Shown here: piece after piece, positions 16,915 through 24,258 of the stretch
Layout: each line of letters opens with the position of its first letter
Numbering within the stretch: position 1 is the stretch's first letter
Source of the DNA: Salinirussus salinus
Lineage (GTDB): Archaea; Halobacteriota; Halobacteria; Halobacteriales; Haloarculaceae
Assembly: GCF_009831455.1 (NCBI RefSeq)
Contig: NZ_WOWO01000001.1
Span: forward strand, 558,001 to 622,000
Reading direction: 5' to 3'
DNA length: 64,000 nt
Position numbers and translations under genes: made by a program
Notes under the pieces: model-generated
The model's input: only the letters and a program-made list of their open reading frames with translations
What the model was told of the DNA's origin: nothing
Database searches by the model: none

Positions 16915-18135
16915 ATGCGGCGCACACTGGTCGCGGTCGTGGCGCTGGCACTCCTGGTGCCGGCGGCCGCGGGCCCCGCGACGGCGGGCGGAGTCGTACA
17001 GGCAGCCGGCGACGCGCCGGTTTCACAGCAGGGCGGCGTGGACTGTTCGTTCCCGGTCTCGGTGACCGACGCGACGGGTCAGACGGTCACCGTCCAGCAG
17101 GAACCGGACCGGGCGGTGGCGCTGCAGGCGAGTGCCGCCCAGACGATGTGGGAGGTCGGCGCCCGGGGGAAGGTCGTCGGGATGCCGGTGCGGCCGTACA
17201 CGGCCTACCTGAACGGCTCGACCGAGCGGACGGGCGTCCTCGCGGAGGACGGCAGCGTCGTCCAGGAGCAGGTCGTCGCGCTCGAGCCGGACCTGGTGCT
17301 GGCGCCGAACGCGCTGCTCGCGCCCAACGAGACCGTCGAGAGCCTCCGGCAGTCGGGGCTGACGGTGTACCACTTCCGGCAGGCCAACTCGCTGGAGTAC
17401 GTCTACGAGAAGACCCGGACGACCGGGCTGCTGGTCGGCGAATACAACAACGCCTCCCGGCGCGCCGCGGAGATGGAGGCGACCGTCGAGGCCGTCCGGG
17501 ATGCAGTCGCCGACGAAGAGAACCCCCGGGTGCTCTACCTGCTCGGCCCGAGCGGCTTCGCCGCGGGGTCGAACACCTTCATCGGTGAACTGGTCGCGGC
17601 CGCGGGCGGGAACAACGTCGCCGGCGAACTCGAGGGCGGGTACAGCGTTGTCAGCGGCGAGACGGTCGTCGCCGAGGACCCCGAGTGGATCGTCGTCCCC
17701 GAGGGACGGGAACTGCCCAAGACCGACGCGATAAACGGGACCACGGCGGTCCAGGAGGGGCAGGTCCTGCGGGTCAACGACGACTTCCTGAACCAGCCCG
17801 GCCCGCGCAACACGGAGCCGCTGAAGGCGATGGCTCAGGCCTTCCACCCCGAGGCCTACGCGGCGGCGAACGTCGAGAACCCGGAACTGCCGTCGTACCC
17901 GACCTGTGAGGCCGACAGCGGGACGCCGACGGACGCCGGCGGTGACGGCGGCACGGGGACGGCCACTGCCACCGCGACGGCGAGCGACGCGACAGCCGGC
18001 GACGACACCGGGCCGGATGGCACCGACGAACCCGCGACGACGCCCGGCGCGGGCAGCCCGGGCTACACGGTCGTGACGGCGCTGGTGGCACTGCTCTCTG
18101 TGCTCGGGGCGGGCGCGCTCCGCGGGCAGGACTGA
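16915..18135 (+). CDS. btuF: cobalamin-binding substrate-binding lipoprotein/anchored protein BtuF-like
   Basis: This 406-residue exported solute-binding protein has an N-terminal Sec signal (MRRTLVAVVALALLVPAAAG). The periplasmic-binding type III fold follows, with DATGQTVTVQQEPDRAVALQASAAQTMWEVGARGKVVGMP. A Thr/Ala/Asp-rich stalk (TATATATASDATAGDDT) leads to a C-terminal SPGYTVVTALVALLSVLGAGALRGQD-like tail, which is a PGF-CTERM-type sorting signal with its helix and short charged end. There is no lipobox Cys, so anchoring would be by the archaeosortase route. The ATG at 16915 gives a clean signal peptide. It is divergent from btuC-btuD and supplies the ligand to them. Confidence 0.88.
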   Translation: MRRTLVAVVALALLVPAAAGPATAGGVVQAAGDAPVSQQGGVDCSFPVSVTDATGQTVTVQQEPDRAVALQASAAQTMWEVGARGKVVGMPVRPYTAYLNGSTERTGVLAEDGSVVQEQVVALEPDLVLAPNALLAPNETVESLRQSGLTVYHFRQANSLEYVYEKTRTTGLLVGEYNNASRRAAEMEATVEAVRDAVADEENPRVLYLLGPSGFAAGSNTFIGELVAAAGGNNVAGELEGGYSVVSGETVVAEDPEWIVVPEGRELPKTDAINGTTAVQEGQVLRVNDDFLNQPGPRNTEPLKAMAQAFHPEAYAAANVENPELPSYPTCEADSGTPTDAGGDGGTGTATATATASDATAGDDTGPDGTDEPATTPGAGSPGYTVVTALVALLSVLGAGALRGQD

Positions 18136-18278
18136 CTGTCGGCCGACGGGCCGCGGGACCGCCCGCACGTGGCGCCCGCGGACGTGCTCGTTCGGACCGT
18201 CCGGCGTCGCTCCTCCTGGGGGCTCACGGGCTCGCTCCTGCCGGTGGTTCACCGGCCGCCGAACGGGAGATGCACCAG

Positions 18279-18287
18279 TTATTTACG
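18279..18287 (+). promoter_or_regulatory. TATA-like box of the cytochrome oxidase subunit II gene
   Basis: TTATTTACG lies 26-34 bp before the ATG at 18313, inside an otherwise G/C-rich 177-bp gap after btuF. It marks an independent promoter for coxB with a very short leader. Nothing else is seen in the gap. Confidence 0.5.
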
Positions 18288-18312
18288 GACCAGTTCCTAA
18301 GCCCCGCTCACA

Positions 18313-19065
18313 ATGGAACTTCGCCGCGTCGGACCTGCCGCGCTGGTCGCGGCGGTCGGTCTCGCCGTGCTCGTCGACCCCGTGGCCGCCCAGTCCGGGG
18401 CCGACACGACGACGGAGGCCCTCATCAACGACCTCAACAGCCTGTTGCTGTACATCGCGGTTCCGATCGCGGTGCTGGTCGAGGGCATCCTCATCTACAC
18501 GGTCTGGAAGTACCGGAAGAGCGACGAGCCCCAACCGACAAAGGAGAACCGCCGGCTGGAGATCGCCTGGACGGTCGCCACCGCTGTCATCCTCGTGGCC
18601 GTCGGGATCGGCGCGTACACCGTGATGGCCAGCCCCTGGGTCAGCGCCCAGTCCGACCAGGCGCTGGACTCCCAGCAGGAGCCAGTCGAGATCAAGGTCG
18701 TCGCCCAGAAGTACTTCTGGAGCTTCGAGTATCCCAACGAGACCGTCCGGGAGATCACCGGTAACGAGTCGGCAACGGGCTTCAGCTCGACGGACAGGCT
18801 GGTGATGCCGACCGACAGGCCGGTGGAGCTGAACATCACCTCCCGGGACTGGCTGCACGCGCTGCACGTCCCCGACATGGGACTGAAACAGGACGCCTTC
18901 CCCGGCCAGTGGAACACCCTGCTGACCCAGGCCAACAACGAGGGTGAGTACCAGCTCTACTGCGCGGAGTACTGCGGAGCCGGTCACTCCAACATGTTCG
19001 CGACCGTCGACGTCCGGAGCCAGCAGGGCTTCCAGGAGTGGGTCGAAGAGGAGTCCGGTAGCTGA
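18313..19065 (+). CDS. coxB: cytochrome c oxidase subunit II
   Basis: This is the 250-residue subunit that carries the CuA electron-entry site of a heme-copper oxidase. It has a signal peptide (residues 1-27), two membrane helices (about 40-62 and 80-102), and an exported cupredoxin domain. The domain contains the aromatic patch KYFWSFEYPN and the CuA ligands: a His in WLHALHVPDMG and the CAEYCGAGHSNM motif near residues 217-228. All CuA residues are present, so it should be functional. Subunit I is not in the window. The heme O synthase gene lies upstream in the opposite direction, with the btu genes between. Confidence 0.93.
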   Translation: MELRRVGPAALVAAVGLAVLVDPVAAQSGADTTTEALINDLNSLLLYIAVPIAVLVEGILIYTVWKYRKSDEPQPTKENRRLEIAWTVATAVILVAVGIGAYTVMASPWVSAQSDQALDSQQEPVEIKVVAQKYFWSFEYPNETVREITGNESATGFSSTDRLVMPTDRPVELNITSRDWLHALHVPDMGLKQDAFPGQWNTLLTQANNEGEYQLYCAEYCGAGHSNMFATVDVRSQQGFQEWVEEESGS

Positions 19066-19235
19066 GGCCCGCTGACTGACACGCCTCCTGTCGTATCCGT
19101 GCTCGCCTCCGGCTTCGTTCCCTGTCCGGAGAGCGGCCGTGCTGCGGGTGAGCGGACATGTTCGGCCAGGAGCGGGTCGCTGGACGGCGCTGCTGTGTAG
19201 AAACTTCTAACTACACCCGGTACTTCGCCCGGGGT

Positions 19236-19625
19236 ATGAGCACGCTAGACAGAGGGACCATCGAGGACTTCGGACGGTGGCGGGAGTTCGCGCCCGGGAT
19301 GTGGGCGTGGATCTTCCACAAGTTCACCGGCTGGGTACTCGTCGGCTACCTGTTCACGCACATCGCCGTGTTGAGCACGGCGACCGGCGGTGCCGAGCTG
19401 TACAACAGCACGCTGGTCGGGCTGGAGAGCCTGCTCGTGGTCCGGTTTCTGGAGGTGGGGCTGCTCGCCGTCGCCGTGTTCCACATCCTCAACGGGATCC
19501 GGCTGCTCTTCGTCGACCTCGGCGTCGGCCTCACCGCACAGGACAAGAGCTTCTACGCCTCGCTGGTGCTGACGGGCGTGATCGTCGTCGCCAGCATCCC
19601 GACGTTCCTCGGGGGTGCGGTCTGA
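19236..19625 (+). CDS. sdhC: succinate dehydrogenase cytochrome b556 subunit (SdhC)
   Basis: This 129-residue protein has three membrane helices and belongs to the SdhC family of complex II. Conserved features are the [22 protein letters not shown] stretch near the first helix, with His residues for heme b, and [15 protein letters not shown] before the third. The ATG at 19236 starts [15 protein letters not shown]; the frame extends upstream without homology. A TTCTAACTA box lies about 25 bp upstream. It overlaps sdhD (TGATG) and begins the sdhCDB operon. Confidence 0.9.
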   Translation: MSTLDRGTIEDFGRWREFAPGMWAWIFHKFTGWVLVGYLFTHIAVLSTATGGAELYNSTLVGLESLLVVRFLEVGLLAVAVFHILNGIRLLFVDLGVGLTAQDKSFYASLVLTGVIVVASIPTFLGGAV

Positions 19626-19990
19626 TGGCCGAACACTACTCCTCGTTCGAACGCGGCGGCCGGCGGTGGCTGCTCCAGCGGATTACCGCGGTGTTCCTGA
19701 TCGGCGTGCTCGCCTTCCACTTCGTCCTGCTTCACTTCGTCAATCACGCCGCCGACATCCGCTTTGCCGGCACGCAGATGCGGATGAGTCAGCTCGGCTA
19801 CTTCGTCACCATGTGGCTCTTCCTGGCCACCGCCACGTTCCACGGCGTCAACGGCGTCTACAACGCGCTCGTGAACATGGGGATCGAGGGGACACAGAAG
19901 CGCGTCGTCGCGGGCGTACTGGCCGTGGCCGGCCTCCTGCTGGTCGCGCAGGGCACCCGCGTCGCGCTCGCAATGACCAACATCGTCTAA
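19625..19990 (+). CDS. sdhD: succinate dehydrogenase membrane anchor subunit (SdhD)
   Basis: This 121-residue protein of three membrane helices begins [25 protein letters not shown]. It contains the His-rich FHFVLLHFVNHAADIRF, where heme and quinone ligands are expected, and FHGVNGVYNALVNMGIEGTQKR after the second helix. It forms the membrane anchor of complex II with SdhC. The start overlaps the sdhC stop by one base, and sdhB begins 2 bp after its stop. Confidence 0.9.
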   Translation: MAEHYSSFERGGRRWLLQRITAVFLIGVLAFHFVLLHFVNHAADIRFAGTQMRMSQLGYFVTMWLFLATATFHGVNGVYNALVNMGIEGTQKRVVAGVLAVAGLLLVAQGTRVALAMTNIV

Positions 19991-19992
19991 CA

Positions 19993-20877
19993 ATGAGTAC
20001 ACTCGAACACGAGGAGCCCGAGACGGAGACCGAGACCGAGACCGAACCGGAGTTCGACCAGGAGGGGGCCGTCGGGGCCGCCCGGGCCCTGGAGGAGTCC
20101 TACGGCGAGGAGCGCGCCCGCCGGGTCGACGAGGACCTGGAGGACGCCGACGAGATAGTCGAGCTGAAGGTGTTCCGCTACGACCCCGAGGTCGCGGGCA
20201 AGGAGGAGCCCCGCTTCGACTCCTTCCTCGTCCCCTTCCACAAGGGGATGACGGTGCTCGACGCGCTGATCTACGCCCGGGACTACTACGACTCCTCGCT
20301 CACGTTCAGACACTCCTGCCAGCAGGCCGTCTGTGGCTCGGACGCGCTGTTCGTCAACGGGCGCCAGCGGCTGGGCTGTAAGACCCAGCTCGCGGACCTC
20401 GAGGACCCGGTGCGGATCGAACCGCTCCCCCACCAGGAGGTCGTCAAGGACCTCGTGGTCGACATGGAGCACTTCTACGAGCAGATGCATGCGGTCGAGC
20501 CGTTCTTCGACCCCGACGACCTGCCCGAGGGCGAACTCGAGGAGCAACGGCAGTCACCCGAGAACCGCGAGAAGGTCAAACTCTCGACGCGGTGTATCTG
20601 GTGTGGCGCCTGCATGTCCTCCTGTAACATCGCCGCCGGCGACAACCAGTATCTCGGCCCCGCGGCGATCAACAAGGCCTACCGCTTCGCGATGGACGAA
20701 CGCGAGGGCGAAGACCGCAAGCAGGAACGCCTTCGGATCATCGAGCAGGAACACGGCGTCTGGCGGTGCCAGACCCAGTTCTCCTGCACCGAGGTCTGCC
20801 CGAAGGACATCCCGCTGACCGAGCACATCCAGGAGCTCAAGCGGGAGTCGGTGAAGAACAACCTCAAATTCTGGTGA
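19993..20877 (+). CDS. sdhB: succinate dehydrogenase iron-sulfur subunit (SdhB)
   Basis: This 294-residue subunit passes electrons from the flavin to the quinone. It has a haloarchaeal acidic N-tail with Glu-Thr repeats (about residues 7-20). A [2Fe-2S] ferredoxin domain carries CQQAVCGSDALF ... LGC, where Asp replaces the third Cys as in E. coli SdhB. The [4Fe-4S] motif is CIWCGACMSSC, and the [3Fe-4S]/[4Fe-4S] motif is CQTQFSCTEVCPKDIP. It is complete and should be functional. The catalytic subunit SdhA is normally the next gene but lies 7.2 kb downstream. Confidence 0.95.
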   Translation: MSTLEHEEPETETETETEPEFDQEGAVGAARALEESYGEERARRVDEDLEDADEIVELKVFRYDPEVAGKEEPRFDSFLVPFHKGMTVLDALIYARDYYDSSLTFRHSCQQAVCGSDALFVNGRQRLGCKTQLADLEDPVRIEPLPHQEVVKDLVVDMEHFYEQMHAVEPFFDPDDLPEGELEEQRQSPENREKVKLSTRCIWCGACMSSCNIAAGDNQYLGPAAINKAYRFAMDEREGEDRKQERLRIIEQEHGVWRCQTQFSCTEVCPKDIPLTEHIQELKRESVKNNLKFW

Positions 20878-21124
20878 TTTCGGGTTCGCGTGCGTCGGTC
20901 GGGCGACAGTACGTGCGGGATACGACACGTGGCGGTCCGACGCATGAGGGTCTGCCAGCGCAGCCGTTTCCCGGCAGCGAGCGGATAACTCTCGTCTTCG
21001 GTGACCGTCTCGGCTTGCGGTGGCGCTATCACGGATCCGGGACCGGACCCGAGGCTGCACCTTCCTGTTCGAGCTTATCCGCGACGGCTTACTGACCGAA
21101 GCAGTGGAGTCGCGCCCCGCGTGC

Positions 21125-23302
21125 CTAGCCACGGAAGCCGAGCAACCGGAGGCCGTTCAGGGACACGAGAACCGTCGAGCCTTCGTGGCCGACGACGGCG
21201 AGGGGGAGCGGGATCCCCTGGAGCAGGATCGTGCCGACCATGAGCGCGATCGCACCGAACGCGATGGCGAGATTGACGGTGAGCGTCCGCCGGGTCTTGC
21301 GCCCGAGACCGAGGACGTAGGGGATCTTGCTGAGGTCGTCGCCCATCAGTACCACGTCGGCAGTGTCGAGCGCGACGTCGGTGCCCGCCCCGCCCATCGC
21401 CACACCCAGCGTCGCGGTCGCGAGTGCCGGTGCGTCGTTGACGCCGTCGCCGACCATTGCCACGTTCTCGTGTCGGTCGACCAGGTCTTCGATAGTCGCC
21501 ACTTTCTCCTCCGGCAGCAGCTCCGCCTGGACTTCGTCGATGCCGACTTCGTCGGCGATCCGCTCGGCGACGCGCTCGTTGTCGCCGGTCAGCATGACGA
21601 TGTGTTCCACGCCGAGCGAGCGGAGGTCTGCGATCATCTCGGCAGCCCCAGGGCGAACGGTGTCGGTGAACGCGAGCCACCCCGACACGGTGACTTCGTC
21701 CCGACCCTCCCGGACGACGATGACGCCCGTTTTGCCCTCCGATTCCAGCGCTTGCAGTCGGTCGAGGCCGGGTTCGATCCCCTCGATAGCGGTGTCTTCA
21801 AGCACGGTTCGAAAGTAACTCCGGTTTCCGATGTGGACGGTGCTGTCTTCGACTTCAGCCCGGACTCCCTTCCCGGCGACTGACTGAAACCGCTGTGCCT
21901 CGGGGACGTCGAGTGACCGCTCTTCGGCCGCCGCCACCGTCGCACGAGCGAGGTGATGCTCCGAGCGGGCCTGCACCGCGGCCGCGAGCGAGAGCAGGCC
22001 GTCGTCGGTCAGTGCTCCGTCTGCCTTCTCGCGGACGAGGACATCGGTCAACCGCGTATCGCCCCGGGTGAGCGTCCCCGTCTTGTCGAACGCGACCGCG
22101 TCGATATTCGCTGCCGCCTCGACGTGTTCGCCGCCCTTGAACAGGACGCCCTGCCTGCCGCCGGAGGCGATCGCCGACAGGACAGCCGCGGGCGTCGAGA
22201 TGATGACCGCACACGGCGACGCCGCGACCATCAGCGTCATCGCACGGTAAAACGCGCTCGTGAACTCGCTCCCGAGCGCCAGCGGAACAGCGATAGCCGC
22301 GACCGTGAGCGCGAACACGCCCAGGACGTACGGCTGTTCGAGGCGGTCGATGAGCCGCTGTGTCGGCGCCTTCTCGCTCTGGGCGCGCTCGACCATGTGG
22401 ATGAGGCGGCTGATCGCCGACTCGTGAGCCTGCCGCGTGACTTCGATTTCGAGGCTTCCGCTTTCGTTGATCGTCCCGCCGAACACCTCGTCGCCGGGCG
22501 CTTTCGGGACGGGCACGGACTCGCCGGTGAGCGAGGCCTGGTCGACCGTGCCCTCGCCGGACGTGACCACGCCGTCGAGCGGGATCTTGTCGCCGGGGCG
22601 GACGACGAACACGTCGCCGACGGCGACCTCGTCGATGGGGACGGTGACTTCCTCCCCAGCGCGCAGCACCTGCGCTTCGTCCGGCCGCATCTCGACGAGG
22701 GACTTGATCGCCCGGCGCGAGCGGCCGATCGCGTAGTGCTGGAGCGTGTTCGACAGCGAGAACAGGAACAGGAGCATCGCACCCTCGAACGGCGCCCCGA
22801 TCGAGAGGGCCCCCAGCGCGGCGACGATCATCAAGAGGTCGATATCGACCGCGCCCGTGCGGAGCGTCTCGACCGCGCCTTTGAGACCGTACCAGCCGCC
22901 GAAGGCGTACGCGACGCCGTAACCGGCCCACACGAGCGGGAGCGGGCCGTCGAACAATCCTGTGACCAGGCCAGTCACCATCCCGAACAGCGTCAGACCG
23001 ACGAACACCGCCTCCCGCCTGAGTTCCGAGCGGGAACTCACGCTATCGGTGTCCGCCTCGGGGTCGTCCCGGACCGAGACACCCCGGTCGCGGACTGCGT
23101 CCCGGATCGTTTCTTCGGTTGTGACTTCACCGTCGTAGGTGACCCGGACACTCCCCGTCCGGAAGGAGACGTCGACGTCGTGGACGCCCGGGACCCTCTC
23201 GAGGTGTCGCTCGAGTGCCCGCCTGCCCGCCTCGCCACGGCCACCCCGCCGTTCGATGCGGACAGTACACGTCGACAGCGCGGGGGACTCAGTAACGGCC
23301 AC
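21125..23302 (-). CDS. heavy-metal P-type ATPase, P1B-4-like (SPC motif)
   Basis: This 725-residue metal pump has an N-terminal ferredoxin-like HMA domain (about 8-75) that lacks the usual C-x-x-C. Membrane helices follow from about residue 100, then an actuator loop SLTGESVPVPKAPGDEV and the membrane metal site A-S-P-C-A in place of C-P-C. Also present are the phosphorylation site DKTGTLT, TGDN, the hinge GDGVNDAPAL, and HEGSTVLVSLNGLRLL in the last helix. SPC plus HEGS/T places it in P1B-4, whose members export Co, Zn, Cd or Fe. The substrate here is not determined. It follows the Usp gene on the same strand within the block that separates sdhB from sdhA. Confidence 0.93.
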   Translation of the reverse strand: MAVTESPALSTCTVRIERRGGRGEAGRRALERHLERVPGVHDVDVSFRTGSVRVTYDGEVTTEETIRDAVRDRGVSVRDDPEADTDSVSSRSELRREAVFVGLTLFGMVTGLVTGLFDGPLPLVWAGYGVAYAFGGWYGLKGAVETLRTGAVDIDLLMIVAALGALSIGAPFEGAMLLFLFSLSNTLQHYAIGRSRRAIKSLVEMRPDEAQVLRAGEEVTVPIDEVAVGDVFVVRPGDKIPLDGVVTSGEGTVDQASLTGESVPVPKAPGDEVFGGTINESGSLEIEVTRQAHESAISRLIHMVERAQSEKAPTQRLIDRLEQPYVLGVFALTVAAIAVPLALGSEFTSAFYRAMTLMVAASPCAVIISTPAAVLSAIASGGRQGVLFKGGEHVEAAANIDAVAFDKTGTLTRGDTRLTDVLVREKADGALTDDGLLSLAAAVQARSEHHLARATVAAAEERSLDVPEAQRFQSVAGKGVRAEVEDSTVHIGNRSYFRTVLEDTAIEGIEPGLDRLQALESEGKTGVIVVREGRDEVTVSGWLAFTDTVRPGAAEMIADLRSLGVEHIVMLTGDNERVAERIADEVGIDEVQAELLPEEKVATIEDLVDRHENVAMVGDGVNDAPALATATLGVAMGGAGTDVALDTADVVLMGDDLSKIPYVLGLGRKTRRTLTVNLAIAFGAIALMVGTILLQGIPLPLAVVGHEGSTVLVSLNGLRLLGFRG

Positions 23303-23392
23303 GTTCTCTACCCCACTGAGTTGCCAGGGCTTGGCGTGTCGGAGACGCCAACGGGTCCGCCACCGATACGGACTCCGTCCGGTCTGACCGAG

Positions 23393-23821
23393 TCATCCGA
23401 TTATCGTCACCGGGATCCGTGCTCGACGAGTGACCGTCTCGGCAACGCTTCCGAGGAGCGTCCGGTCGATCCCCGAGCGACCGTGACTCCCCATGACGAT
23501 CTGATCGATGCCGTGTTCGTCAGCGTATTCGAGGATCGCTCGTGCCGGTCTGCCGACTTCTGTGGCAGTACCGAGGTCGATACCGTGTTCTGCCGCGAGA
23601 TCCGTGGCCGTCGCGTGGATGCTGGATGCGCGCTCTCTGGCGTTATCGTACCAGTCCCTGGCGACTGGCAAGCCGCCAGCCTCCACATCGATCACCGAGT
23701 CGACCGGATCGATGACGTAAATCGCAGTGAGGGTTGCATCCGGGAAGTTCTCGATAGCGTACGCGAGCGCACGCTCGGAGAGCGGCGACCCGTCGAAGGC
23801 GACGAGAACGTTGTCAGGCAT
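23393..23821 (-). CDS. universal stress protein (UspA family)
   Basis: This 142-residue UspA domain begins MPDNVLVAFDGSPLSERALAYA and ends VMGSHGRSGIDRTLLGSVAETVTRRARIPVTIIG. It keeps the full G-x2-G-x9-G-S nucleotide-binding motif. It is 90 bp upstream of the metal ATPase gene on the same strand, so both may share a transcript. Usp and metal-pump pairs are a recurring accessory combination. It is distinct from the Usp at 9700-10116 and not a recent duplicate. Confidence 0.9.
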   Translation of the reverse strand: MPDNVLVAFDGSPLSERALAYAIENFPDATLTAIYVIDPVDSVIDVEAGGLPVARDWYDNARERASSIHATATDLAAEHGIDLGTATEVGRPARAILEYADEHGIDQIVMGSHGRSGIDRTLLGSVAETVTRRARIPVTIIG

Positions 23822-23897
23822 ACGAAACGATTCGGTGCGGGCCGGGAAGAGTGTGCTGCCCAGAACACCGCGGCGCTCGACCGGATAGTACGCGACC

Positions 23898-24119
23898 GTG
23901 ATACCGGGACTGGTCAGCGCCTACGCCCACCGCGAACGGGCGCTGCTGATGGGCGCGCTCAGCGACCCCGGCGACGCGACGGCACTCGCGGAGGGGATCC
24001 GGACCCTGGTCGATTCCCCGGGACTGAGAACCGAGACCGCGGAGAGCGGACACGAGCGAGCAGCGGACTTCTCTCTCGGAAGCATAACTGACGCATATCT
24101 CCGGTTGTACAACCGATAA
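23898..24119 (+). pseudogene. C-terminal stump of a family-4/1 glycosyltransferase
   Basis: Only about 73 residues are open, and the frame is closed by TAG just upstream (23886-23888). The segment ALSDPGDATALAEGIRTLVD, then GHERAADFSLGSITDAYLRLYNR, matches the usual last 55 residues of GT-B glycosyltransferases (compare the intact gene ending at 38212). The N-terminal acceptor domain and nucleotide-sugar site are absent, so it cannot act. The Usp gene on the other strand now occupies the place of the missing part. It is the scar of a deletion or insertion within the sdhB-sdhA interval. The rest of 23822-24258 holds nothing else recognisable. Confidence 0.7.
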
Positions 24120-24258
24120 CGGTCCGGGCGGCGAGGGCGGTCGACCTCCGTTTCCGGAGATGCCGGCCCAGTCTCCGCGCGCCGGGGTCCTGGTTTGCGA
24201 TACCCGCTGGGCTACTCGCCGGTCCGAAACCTGTCGTCTGGCCGCGGGTCCTGACCCG

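Noticed and set aside
20878-21124. Possible transposase remnant after sdhB (frame with LFELIRDGLLTEAV)
   Set aside because: The match is too short and no terminal inverted repeats or target-site duplication were found.
20554-21132. Minus-strand frame overlapping the sdhB end
   Set aside because: Most of it is antisense to the conserved cysteine motifs of SdhB and the rest is composition noise.
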